From NCBI GenBank assembly GCA_000434475.1, contig FR879557.1, positions 1,589 through 32,670 of the forward strand: DNA of 31,082 nucleotides, in the 5' to 3' direction. Made by a program: the position numbers and the translations under genes. The notes under the pieces were generated by a model, which ran no database searches, was not told the DNA's origin, and saw only the letters and a list, made by a program, of their open reading frames with translations. This document shows, one piece after another, positions 8,335-15,992 of this stretch. Origin of the DNA: Dialister sp. CAG:486. GTDB taxonomy: Bacteria; Bacillota; Negativicutes; Veillonellales; Dialisteraceae. Numbering within the stretch: the first letter of the stretch is position 1; each line of letters begins with the position of its first letter.

Positions 8335-8580
8335 GGTGACTAGTGACTGGAAAAAGTCAGATTCTCTCGCATTGTCATTTCGAGCGAAGCGAGAAATCTT
8401 TGTCATTCGCGGTCAAACAAATCATGTTAGAAAAGCGCAAACGGGAAACCTGATCTCTTGGAAACCTATGGGTATCGCCTCCTATATATTGCGGCGAAGC
8501 CGCCACCGCTATTTCTCATTCTTTTCATCCGCGATTAGGGGATGGCGCGCCATAAGAGCAAACCTGGCGCCCATCCGCCT
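8335..8580. repeat. Interspersed repeats, families C, B and F-like
   Basis: A short family C unit (GTGACTAGTGACTGG, 8337-8351), a family B near-palindrome (GTCATTTCGAGCGAAGC, about 8370-8403), then CGGCGAAGCCGCC and TTTCTCATTC pieces shared with the other blocks. The remaining 8580-8675 holds the leader of the next gene. Confidence 0.7.
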
Positions 8581-8675
8581 CCTTCTCTATTGCTGAACGG
8601 TTCCCCATTCTATATAATGATATACTGAGATAAGATCATAGAAAAAATATCATTTTCCACGTCAGGAGCCCATCC

Positions 8676-9884
8676 ATGCGATTCCTCGCTTCGAAAAAGA
8701 ACATTCAGAATCTTTTATATGCGACACTCTTTCTGCTGCCGCTTCATCCCTATGTGTTTTACGTGACACTTCTTCCATGCCTTCTTCTCTGGGCAGTGAA
8801 TCATTGCACCACAGGCGAAGTAAAATGCGTGCGCCCTCGCCTCTGGGGACTGCCGGCGGTCTTTTTGGCGTGTGCCTTTTTCTCCGGCTTCCACTCTCCC
8901 AACCCTGCCTTTTCACTCATGAACTGGGCCTTCCAGCCATTGATGTATGCCGCGATCTACCTTTTGATCCTTTCACTTCTTTCCTCCGTGCGAGAAAAGG
9001 AGAAGGCGCTCTATGCCTTCCTGGCAGGAGCCGTCTGCGTGGCCGCCTATGGCTTCATCCAGTATGCGAATGTGGCAGGCATGGCAGCTGATATGATGGC
9101 GCAGAGCTGGGTCGATCCCGAGAGATTTCCTCTCCTTCGGCGCCGCATGTATTCGACACTGGAAAATCCAAATCTCCTCGGAGCCTATGCCGTCATGATC
9201 ATCAGCATCCTCACTGCTTTCTTTCTCAGGGAGCGGCAGAAAAAAAGGAAATGGGCTTTTGCCATCATTCTCTTCATCCTGCTTCTCTGCCTTGCGCTGA
9301 CCTATTCACGCGGCGCATGGCTGAGCCTTGCGGCTATCGTCTTAGGGCTCACCCTCTTCTATGACAAGCGATTCGGCTTTCTTTTCTTCCTCATCCCTCT
9401 CGTTCTCTTCTTCTACCACGGACAGATGGTCGAGCGTTTCTTGTCCCTTTTCTCCGGCGAAGACACCTCTGTCGGCCTGCGCTTTGCCCTATGGGAGAGC
9501 ACCATCGCCATGATCGAAGAGCACCCGCTTCTCGGCGTGGGGTGGGGGAGCTATTATCTGGCCTATCCCGACTACAACTTCTTTATTCAGGATGAGCACG
9601 TCCTCATCTTCCATGCGCACAACATGTATCTCAATATGCTCGCCGAAGTCGGCATCATAGGCGGAGCAGCCTTCCTTCTGACCTTCTTCGCCCAAGGTTT
9701 CCTCTGCTGGAAGCTCTATCGGGGCAAGGCCAGCCTCTTCACGCGAACGATGGGGCTTGGCGGCCTGCTCATGGTCATGGCCATCGCTGTCATCAGCATG
9801 AGCGACCATGTCCTCTTCGGACGCTCGATCTCCTTCTGCTTCTGGAGCCTTTCCGCACTTTGCGTAGGAAGCGGGGACTGGTGA
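8676..9884 (+). CDS. O-antigen ligase/polymerase-like membrane protein (Wzy/WaaL superfamily)
   Basis: The 402-residue polytopic inner-membrane protein has about ten hydrophobic segments and a larger loop in the second half containing HPLLGVGWGSYY and a His-rich HAHNMYLNMLAEVG. This WG...H..Y/N pattern is characteristic of the O-antigen ligase/polymerase family, which transfers or polymerises undecaprenyl-linked glycans at the periplasmic face. The ATG at 8676 follows a CAGGAG ribosome site. The neighbours are unrelated, so whether it is a WaaL-type ligase, a Wzy polymerase or a protein glycosylase cannot be decided. No terminator is obvious after the stop. Confidence 0.75.
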   Translation: MRFLASKKNIQNLLYATLFLLPLHPYVFYVTLLPCLLLWAVNHCTTGEVKCVRPRLWGLPAVFLACAFFSGFHSPNPAFSLMNWAFQPLMYAAIYLLILSLLSSVREKEKALYAFLAGAVCVAAYGFIQYANVAGMAADMMAQSWVDPERFPLLRRRMYSTLENPNLLGAYAVMIISILTAFFLRERQKKRKWAFAIILFILLLCLALTYSRGAWLSLAAIVLGLTLFYDKRFGFLFFLIPLVLFFYHGQMVERFLSLFSGEDTSVGLRFALWESTIAMIEEHPLLGVGWGSYYLAYPDYNFFIQDEHVLIFHAHNMYLNMLAEVGIIGGAAFLLTFFAQGFLCWKLYRGKASLFTRTMGLGGLLMVMAIAVISMSDHVLFGRSISFCFWSLSALCVGSGDW

Positions 9885-10170
9885 GCGATTATCGGGGGAA
9901 AGCGTGAAGGGGGCGGCGATGCCCGAAGCGATACGCCGGTCCTCACAGATCACCTTCGCGGGAAGCTTTCGAGTGCGGCCCGGCGGCGCTCCCTGTACCA
10001 TTTCTATAACCTACACTGCGAGGATCATCACTTTCATAGCTTATAGACTCTGAGTCACATGATTGATGATTTGTCTAATAGGAATTATTTATAACATACC
10101 TATGAGAATTTTAAAAACAAAGAACTTACTTTTTACGAACCTTTCGAAAAAAGTGTGATATAATAACATT
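9885..10170. other. Gene-free stretch with promoter of the CoA-transferase gene
   Basis: The first 130 nt is GC-rich and unremarkable. From about 10060 it becomes AT-rich. A perfect -10 hexamer TATAAT is at 10159-10164; the best -35 candidate (TTTACG, 10132-10137) has a long spacer of 21 nt, so the promoter may depend on an activator. Confidence 0.5.
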
Positions 10171-10406
10171 GATGACTGAGAAGGTCACAAATACAGTCGG
10201 TGAGACCGATGATACCAAGGAGGAGTTTTTCTGATGTTATGAGACATGTTTACATGCGGTCATAGGGAAGCAGAAAGGACTCCTTTTTCTTTTATACTTC
10301 GGAAGCACGGCTGTGTTTTTATGAGGCAAAAAGCTCCAGACCATAGAGAAAGCTCAAAGAGGTACTGGACTTTTGATATTTTTATATTTTTGGGAGGATG
10401 ATAGTA
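10171..10406 (+). promoter_or_regulatory. Structured 5' leader of the CoA-transferase gene, attenuator-like
   Basis: A Shine-Dalgarno-like AAGGAG (10217-10222) can pair with CTCCTT (10280-10285), and TTTCTG (10228-10233) with CAGAAA (10271-10276). The right arm runs into a T-rich tract, giving an attenuator-like hairpin. Upstream, GGTCAC/GTGAGACC and TCGG/CCGA can form alternatives. Between the arms sit an ATG-TTA-stop mini-frame (10234-10242) and an 8-codon frame (10239-10265). The gene's own site, GGGAGG, is at 10392-10397. Function is inferred. Confidence 0.4.
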
Positions 10407-11954
10407 ATGATCGACACCAATGATAGCGAATTCCTTAGCAGAATTGAAAGTGCAGATCTGAAAGCAAAAATCTGTGATGCTAAAACTGCAGCAGCTATGA
10501 TTCAGGCAGGCGACATCCTTGGTATTTCCGGATTTACCCCATGCGGCTATCCGAAGATTACCATGCATGAACTCGCAGAACGTATGAAAGAAACCCCATT
10601 CCAGGTAGACGTATGGACTGGCGCTTCTACTGGTTCCCAGATTGATACTGAACTGGTCGCTGTAAACGGCATCAGAAACCGTATGCCATACCAGACCAAC
10701 GGCAACCTCAGAAAAGCCATCAATGCAGGCAGCATCAACTATTATGACCTTCACCTGTCCCATGTAGCTCAGCAGATCCGTGCTGGCTTCTTCACCAACG
10801 TGAAGGGTGAACGTGTCACCGGCCCAGATTTCGCAGTAGTAGAAGTCTGCAAGATCGGACCGAACGGCGAACTGTACCCGACCACTGCTATCGGCAACTC
10901 TCCGGTATTCGTAGATACCGCTAAGAAAGTCATCGTAGAAGTCAACACCACCCAGCCGCTGGAACTCGCTGGCATGGCTGATATCTACATGAGAAAGAAC
11001 CCGCCGCACTGCGAACCGATTCCGATCAAAACTGCTGGCGACCGCGTAGGCACTCCTTACATCCCATGCGATCCGGCAAAGATCGTTGCTATCGTTCCAT
11101 GCGATCTGCCAGACGTTACCCGTGCACTGGCTCCGCTCGATGACGACGCAGAAGCAATGGGCAACAACCTGATCGATTTCCTGAAAAACGAAGTCGCTCA
11201 TGGCAGACTGCCGGAAAACCTGCTCCCACTGCAGTCCGGCGTAGGCAACGTAGCAAATGCTGTTATCCATGGCCTCGTAGAATCCGACTTCAAGAACCTT
11301 TCCGTATACACCGAAGTTATTCAGGATGGCATGTTCGACCTGATCGATAAAGACAAGATCGACATGATCTCCGGTACTTCCCTCTCCCCATCCCCGGATG
11401 GACTGAAACGCTTCTACGACAACATCGACAGATACAGCAAGAAGATCATCCTTCGTCCGCAGGAAATCTCCAACAACGGCGAAGTAGCTCGTCGTCTCGG
11501 CGTCATCGCTATGAACACCGCTCTGGAAATGGATATCTACGGCCACGTAAATTCCACCCATGTAAGCGGCACCAAGCTGATGAACGGTATCGGCGGCTCC
11601 GGCGACTTTGCTCGTAACGGCTTCCTGTCCTGCTTCTTCTGCCACAGCACCGCTAAGGGCGGCAAGATCTCTGCAGTTGTTCCGATGTGCTCCCATGTAG
11701 ACCACACCGAACATGATACCCATGTATTCATTTCTGAACAGGGCGTCGCTGATGTTCGCGGCCTGTCCCCGAAAGAAAGAGCAAAGGTCATCATCAACAA
11801 CGTCGCTCATCCGTCCTTCAGAGATCAGCTCATGGACTACTATGAAAGAGCATGCGCAGCTTGCGGCGAAAGCCAGACCCCGCATCTCCTTCAGGAAGCA
11901 TTCAAATTCCATGAAAGCCTCGCTGAAAACGGCGACATGCACTTCAAGAAATAA
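10407..11954 (+). CDS. Acetyl-CoA hydrolase/transferase family, probable succinate:propionyl-CoA CoA-transferase
   Basis: The probable role is moving CoA from propionyl-CoA (or acetyl-CoA) to succinate, priming succinate for the mutase and releasing propionate. The 515-residue product belongs to the class I CoA-transferase (Cat1/AarC-like) family, with two matching alpha/beta halves. Family features are the N-terminal GISGFTPCGYPK, Glu303 in YTEVIQDG (position of the glutamate that forms the glutamyl-CoA thioester), and the glycine-rich MNGIGGSGDFARN (oxyanion loop). I chose the ATG at 10407, since GGGAGG is 9 nt upstream; the in-frame ATG at 10398 abuts that site. It lies directly upstream of the mutase operon but has its own promoter. 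Codon use is strongly biased (GAA, AAC, CGT, GTA), suggesting high expression. Substrate assignment rests on context. Confidence 0.88.
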   Translation: MIDTNDSEFLSRIESADLKAKICDAKTAAAMIQAGDILGISGFTPCGYPKITMHELAERMKETPFQVDVWTGASTGSQIDTELVAVNGIRNRMPYQTNGNLRKAINAGSINYYDLHLSHVAQQIRAGFFTNVKGERVTGPDFAVVEVCKIGPNGELYPTTAIGNSPVFVDTAKKVIVEVNTTQPLELAGMADIYMRKNPPHCEPIPIKTAGDRVGTPYIPCDPAKIVAIVPCDLPDVTRALAPLDDDAEAMGNNLIDFLKNEVAHGRLPENLLPLQSGVGNVANAVIHGLVESDFKNLSVYTEVIQDGMFDLIDKDKIDMISGTSLSPSPDGLKRFYDNIDRYSKKIILRPQEISNNGEVARRLGVIAMNTALEMDIYGHVNSTHVSGTKLMNGIGGSGDFARNGFLSCFFCHSTAKGGKISAVVPMCSHVDHTEHDTHVFISEQGVADVRGLSPKERAKVIINNVAHPSFRDQLMDYYERACAACGESQTPHLLQEAFKFHESLAENGDMHFKK

Positions 11955-11996
11955 TTTAATTCTTCAAGAAGCCGCATGAGACTAGGCATTTAATGC

Positions 11997-12024
11997 TTTA
12001 CAAATACAGATAATACTGTATAAT
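11997..12024 (+). promoter_or_regulatory. Promoter of the first mutase/decarboxylase operon
   Basis: TTTACA (11997-12002), a 16-nt spacer and a perfect TATAAT (12019-12024). It starts a leader of about 230 nt before the first start codon. Confidence 0.75.
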
Positions 12025-12039
12025 TACCTATGGTGATAT

Positions 12040-12243
12040 CTGTCACACGACAGTGTCAATACATGGGTCAGCAAGAGTCCCCAATCGCTGCTGCAAGAAG
12101 ACTCAAATGAGCGCTGCAGCAGCCAAAGGCTTTGCGTGACCCCATTGGGAAGATAGATCCTATGTAAGTGGTAAGAAGAACACAAAGTCGCGGCCACCGA
12201 AGTCAAGGAAAAGCTTCCTAGAGTTTTACATACTTACTTTTTT
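12040..12243 (+). ncRNA. Candidate structured leader RNA (pseudoknot-capable) of the mutase operon
   Basis: By-eye pairings: CTGTC/GACAG hairpin (12040-12053); an enclosing stem ATGGGTCA/TGACCC(C)AT (12063-12070 with 12137-12145); inside it a perfect 9-bp stem GCTGCTGCA/TGCAGCAGC (12087-12095 with 12115-12123) and a crossing pair GAGTC/GACTC (12075-12079 with 12100-12104), together an H-type pseudoknot. Downstream, GTAAGT (12154-12159) can pair with ACTTAC (12232-12237), followed by T6 and then the ribosome site, so an attenuator-like platform is possible. It lacks the cobalamin-riboswitch motifs seen at 19.4 and 28 kb. I recognise no known class. Confidence 0.4.
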
Positions 12244-12260
12244 AGGAGGAAGATGAACTC

Positions 12261-13922
12261 ATGTCTAACGAATCCCTGAAAGCTAAACTTGCAGCTTACA
12301 ATGACACCTATGCAAAACAGTGCGCAAAACATCCGGAAAGAGTTGGTCTGAAACACAAGAACCTGTACACCCCACTCGATCTCGAAGGTTTCGACTATGA
12401 AAGAGACCTCGGATTCCCGGGCGAATATCCATACACCCGTGGCGTACAGCCGACCATGTACCGTGGCAAACTCTGGACCATGCGTATGTATGCTGGTTTC
12501 TCCACCGCTGAAGAATCCAACAAACGTTACAAATACCTGATCGCTAACGGCGGCACCGGCCTGTCCTGCGCATTCGACCTGCCAACCCAGATCGGCTATG
12601 ACTCCGACGACAAAATGTCCGCTGGCGAAGTTGGTAAAGTAGGCGTAGCTATTGACTCCCTCTACGATATGGAAAGACTGTTCGACGGCATCGACCTCGG
12701 CAAAGTTTCCACTTCCATGACCATCAACGCACCGGCTTCCGTACTGCTGGCTATGTACATCGCTGTAGCTGAAAAACAGGGCGTTCCGGCAGCTGCTCTT
12801 CGCGGCACCATCCAGAACGATATCCTGAAAGAATACGCAGCTCGCGGCACCTACATTTTCCCGGTTAAACCGTCCATGCGTCTGATCACCGATATCTTCG
12901 AATACTGCTCCGTAAACGTACCGAAGTGGAACACCATCTCCATTTCCGGCTACCATATCCGTGAAGCAGGCTCCACCGCTGCTCAGGAAATCGCATTCAC
13001 CATCGCTGATGGCATCGCATACATCGAAGCAGCTCTGAAAGCTGGCATGAAGATCGATGAATTCGCAGGCCGTCTGTCCTTCTTCTGGAACGCTCACAAC
13101 AACGTACTCGAAGAAGTTGCAAAATTCCGTGCATCCCGTCGTCTGTGGGCTACCATTCTGAAGGAAAGATTCCATGCAGAAAACCCGAAGTCCATGAAAC
13201 TGCGTTTCCACACCCAGACCGCTGGTTCCATGCTGACCGCTCAGCAGCCAAACAACAACATCATCCGTGTTGCTCTCCAGACCGCTGCAGCAGTTATGGG
13301 CGGAACCCAGTCCCTGCACACCAACTCCCGCGATGAAGCTCTGGCTCTGCCGACCACTGAATCCGTAACCATCGCTCTGCGTACCCAGCAGATCGTAGCT
13401 TACGAATCCGGCCTGGCTGACGTAGTTGATCCGCTCGGCGGCTCCTACTATGTTGAAGCTATGACCAATGCTATCGAAGCAGAAGCTAAAGAATACATCC
13501 GCAAGATCGATGAAATGGGTGGCGCAGTAGAAGCTATTGATAAAGGCTACATCCAGAAAGAAATTCAGGACGCTGCTTACGCTTGGCAGATGTCTGTTGA
13601 ATCCGGCGAAAGAACCATCGTTGGCGTCAACAAATTCACCATGGAAGAACCACCGGTTACTGGCCTGCTGAAGATTGACGCATCCGTTGGCGAAAAGAAG
13701 AAAGCTCAGCTCGCTCAGGATAAAGCAAACCGTGACCAGGCTAAAGTTGCTGAAGAACTGGCTAAACTTGAAAAAGCAGCTCAGACTCCGGCTGAAGGCC
13801 CAGACCACGTCAACCTTATGCCAGTCATCCTCGACTGCGTACGTGCATACTGCACCGAAGGCGAAATCTGCGGCGTTCTGCGTAAAGTTTACGGCGAATA
13901 CAAACCGCACAACACCCTCTAA
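12261..13922 (+). CDS. mcmA1: Methylmalonyl-CoA mutase, stand-alone catalytic (large) subunit
   Basis: This subunit carries the substrate-binding TIM barrel of an AdoCbl mutase interconverting succinyl-CoA and (R)-methylmalonyl-CoA. The 553-residue product lacks the B12-binding domain, supplied by the next gene, as in archaeal-type mutases. Substrate residues support methylmalonyl-CoA: Tyr77 in MRMYAGF, Arg195 in AARGTYIF and His232 in SGYHI sit at a constant offset of 12 from Tyr89, Arg207 and His244 of Propionibacterium mutase. Isobutyryl-CoA mutases have Phe and Gln at the first two. Residues 465-515 are a Lys/Ala/Gln-rich, probably helical segment. The start follows AGGAGGAAGATG at 12244-12255. 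Codon bias is very strong. Confidence 0.95.
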   Translation: MSNESLKAKLAAYNDTYAKQCAKHPERVGLKHKNLYTPLDLEGFDYERDLGFPGEYPYTRGVQPTMYRGKLWTMRMYAGFSTAEESNKRYKYLIANGGTGLSCAFDLPTQIGYDSDDKMSAGEVGKVGVAIDSLYDMERLFDGIDLGKVSTSMTINAPASVLLAMYIAVAEKQGVPAAALRGTIQNDILKEYAARGTYIFPVKPSMRLITDIFEYCSVNVPKWNTISISGYHIREAGSTAAQEIAFTIADGIAYIEAALKAGMKIDEFAGRLSFFWNAHNNVLEEVAKFRASRRLWATILKERFHAENPKSMKLRFHTQTAGSMLTAQQPNNNIIRVALQTAAAVMGGTQSLHTNSRDEALALPTTESVTIALRTQQIVAYESGLADVVDPLGGSYYVEAMTNAIEAEAKEYIRKIDEMGGAVEAIDKGYIQKEIQDAAYAWQMSVESGERTIVGVNKFTMEEPPVTGLLKIDASVGEKKKAQLAQDKANRDQAKVAEELAKLEKAAQTPAEGPDHVNLMPVILDCVRAYCTEGEICGVLRKVYGEYKPHNTL

Positions 13923-13984
13923 TCTAAGGGCAGCCTGAAGCAAAGATAATTACATTACTCAAATATTTCTGGAGGTAATTTACA

Positions 13985-14380
13985 ATGGCAGACAAACGTA
14001 TCAGAGTACTGGTAGCTAAACCGGGTCTTGATGGACATGATCGTGGCGCAAAAGTTATTGCTCGTGCACTTCGTGATGCAGGCATGGAAGTTATTTACAC
14101 CGGTCTTCGTCAGACCGTTGAACAGATCGTTGAAGCAGCAGACGCAGAAGACGTTAATGTTGTAGCTCTGTCCCTGCTCTCCGGCGCTCACAACACCCTC
14201 TTCCCGGAAGTTGTTGAAGCACTGAAGGCTAAAGGAATGGGCGACGTTCTCGTAGTTGGCGGCGGCGTAATTCCGGAATCCGATATCCCAGGCCTGAAAG
14301 AAGCTGGCGTAAAAGCTATCTTCACTCCTGGCACACCAACCAAAGAAGTTATCGACTTCATTAAAGAAAACGTAAAATAA
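13985..14380 (+). CDS. mcmA2: Methylmalonyl-CoA mutase, B12-binding (small) subunit
   Basis: The 131-residue Rossmann-like cobalamin domain contains the DGHDRG motif (16-21), whose His18 is the lower axial cobalt ligand, followed by the conserved LSLLSGAH and the glycine-rich VVGGGVIP. It matches the C-terminal domain of full-length mutases and completes the catalytic subunit 62 nt upstream. A TCTGGAGG ribosome site precedes the ATG. It is part of the same operon, with the same heavy codon bias. Confidence 0.95.
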   Translation: MADKRIRVLVAKPGLDGHDRGAKVIARALRDAGMEVIYTGLRQTVEQIVEAADAEDVNVVALSLLSGAHNTLFPEVVEALKAKGMGDVLVVGGGVIPESDIPGLKEAGVKAIFTPGTPTKEVIDFIKENVK

Positions 14381-14430
14381 TCGACTTTTAGACTGACTAG
14401 CTTGACAGTTTATTAGTTGAAATGTAGCTT

Positions 14431-14463
14431 GCATGGGGCTGGGGGGATACTCAGTCCCATTGC
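14431..14463 (+). other. Intercistronic hairpin upstream of meaB
   Basis: ATGGGGCTG (14433-14441) pairs with CAGTCCCAT (14452-14460), 9 bp with one G-T pair, in the 120-nt gap before meaB. There is no T run, so it is not a terminator; it may affect mRNA processing. A TTGACA at 14402-14407 has no good -10 partner. Confidence 0.45.
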
Positions 14464-14500
14464 AACTATATTATTTACTCTTCGAAAAGGCGGTGCATCC

Positions 14501-15439
14501 ATGGAATTTTCTATGAAGGATTTTTGGAATGGATCCAGACGTGCCTTAGCGAGAGCAATTACCATCGTTGAAGACGAACGGGATGGATTTGAAGATGTCA
14601 TGAAAGAAATCTATCACCATACCGGTCGTGCACAGGTCATCGGTATTACTGGTGCGCCTGGTGCGGGTAAGAGCACACTGTCAGATGCCCTCATTAAGCA
14701 GTTCCGTAAGCAGGGCAAAACTGTAGGTATCGTAGCCATCGATCCTACGAGTCCATTCTCTGGCGGCGCCATCCTTGGTGACCGTATCAGAATGAACGAC
14801 CTGACCTTGGATAAGGGTGTTTATATCCGTAGTATGGGTACGCGCGGCAGCCTCGGCGGACTTTCCCGCAAGACTGCAGATGCGGTCAAACTGATGGATG
14901 CTTTCGGTCTCGATGTCATTCTCATCGAAACAGTAGGCGTAGGACAATCAGAAGTTGATATCGTTAAAAATGCGGATACGACACTTGTTGTGCTCGTACC
15001 TGGACTAGGCGACGATATTCAGGCTATCAAAGCAGGTATCCTTGAAATTGGTGATGTATTCTGCATCAACAAATGTGATCGCGATGGCGCAGATCGTTTG
15101 AACGTCGAAATCGAAATGATGCTTGATCTGGGCGAAGCTCAGAACTGGCGTCCTCCGATTGAGAGAACGATCGCGAACAAAGATCAGGGCGTAGCGGAAG
15201 TAGTAGCAGCTCTGGGCGAACATAGAAAGTACCTCGAAGAGTCCGGTCTCCTTGAAGAAAGAAGACGTGAACGGGCTAGAAGCGAGATGCTCGAAATGAT
15301 TCACGATCGCATTTCCCGTCATATTGAGGAAAATATTTCCTCGACGGGTGAATTTAGTGACTGCGTGGAACAAGTCTTTGAGCGGAAGACAGATCCGTTC
15401 ACGGTCGTTGATTCCATTGTAGGCAAAATATTCAAATAA
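14501..15439 (+). CDS. meaB: MeaB/ArgK-family GTPase, mutase chaperone
   Basis: MeaB (human MMAA) is a G3E-family P-loop GTPase that gates AdoCbl delivery to methylmalonyl-CoA mutase and protects it from inactivation. The 312-residue product has P-loop GAPGAGKS (51-58), the DPTSPFSGGAILGDR block, the switch region ETVGVGQSE and the guanine-specificity motif NKCD. I chose the ATG at 14501, behind AAAAGG; a longer in-frame opening (14417) has no ribosome site. It lies in the operon between the mutase subunits and the epimerase. It is shorter at the N-terminus than the second MeaB at 24645, and its codon bias is weaker than that of its neighbours. Confidence 0.93.
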   Translation: MEFSMKDFWNGSRRALARAITIVEDERDGFEDVMKEIYHHTGRAQVIGITGAPGAGKSTLSDALIKQFRKQGKTVGIVAIDPTSPFSGGAILGDRIRMNDLTLDKGVYIRSMGTRGSLGGLSRKTADAVKLMDAFGLDVILIETVGVGQSEVDIVKNADTTLVVLVPGLGDDIQAIKAGILEIGDVFCINKCDRDGADRLNVEIEMMLDLGEAQNWRPPIERTIANKDQGVAEVVAALGEHRKYLEESGLLEERRRERARSEMLEMIHDRISRHIEENISSTGEFSDCVEQVFERKTDPFTVVDSIVGKIFK

Positions 15440-15459
15440 TTTTAAAGGAGGAGTTTATT

Positions 15460-15912
15460 ATGGCATTCAAAGTACTTTGTGTGGACCATGTAGGCGTTGC
15501 TGTTAAAGATCTTCAGCTGATCAAACAGCAGATGAAAGACATCCTTGGACTGGATCCATCCCTTCCGGATGAAACCGTCGAAGAACAGCATGTAACCACC
15601 AGCTTCTTCAAACCGTCTGCTCAGACCGAAGCTTGCGAACTCGAATTCCTGGGTTCCACCACTCCGGACGGCCCGATTGCTCGTTTCATCGAAAAAGCAA
15701 ACGGCGGCAAGAATGGTTTCCAGCATGTAGCACTTCGTGTCGACGACATCGAAGCTTGCCTTGCTGACCTGCAGGCTAAAGAAGTTCCGCTCATCGATAA
15801 GAAATATCGTATCGGTGCTGGCGGCTGTCACATCGCTTTCCTGCATCCAAAGGCTACAGGCCTTCTGCTTGAACTGACAGAACGCCCAGGCGGCCCATCC
15901 TTCAAGGCTTAA
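15460..15912 (+). CDS. mce: Methylmalonyl-CoA epimerase
   Basis: This enzyme interconverts (R)- and (S)-methylmalonyl-CoA, linking the mutase product to the decarboxylase. The 150-residue product is a vicinal-oxygen-chelate (glyoxalase-fold) protein with two beta-alpha-beta-beta-beta modules. Metal-ligand positions are visible: His10 in VDHVGVAV, His89 in GFQHVALRV and Glu138 in LLLELTE; Glu62 in ELEFLG is the likely fourth or catalytic position. A perfect AAAGGAGG ribosome site precedes it, 20 nt after meaB. It is of typical length. Confidence 0.95.
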   Translation: MAFKVLCVDHVGVAVKDLQLIKQQMKDILGLDPSLPDETVEEQHVTTSFFKPSAQTEACELEFLGSTTPDGPIARFIEKANGGKNGFQHVALRVDDIEACLADLQAKEVPLIDKKYRIGAGGCHIAFLHPKATGLLLELTERPGGPSFKA

Positions 15913-15926
15913 TTGAACGATGGCAA

Positions 15927-15966
15927 ATGCCTTGCCCACCGGGGTAAGGCATCCCCCTCACGGGGG
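15927..15966 (+). other. Two adjacent GC-rich hairpins between mce and mmdA
   Basis: Stem one: 15927-15937 with 15942-15952 (11 bp including one G-T). Stem two: CCCCC/GGGGG, 15953-15957 with 15962-15966, loop TCAC. No T run follows, so read-through into mmdA is expected. Such elements often mark RNA processing or stabilise the downstream message. Confidence 0.6.
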
Positions 15967-15992
15967 TCCCTAAAATTTTTGGAGGTGTAAGA

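Noticed and set aside
10260..11942. Long open frame on the minus strand opposite the CoA-transferase gene
   Set aside because: Strongly biased codon use in the real gene leaves few antisense stops; the translation shows no family motif.
12234..13943. Long minus-strand frame opposite the stand-alone mutase
   Set aside because: Antisense shadow; Cys/Phe/Ser-rich translation without domains. Similar shadows at 15909-17534, 19603-22059 and 21999-24140 were rejected for the same reason.
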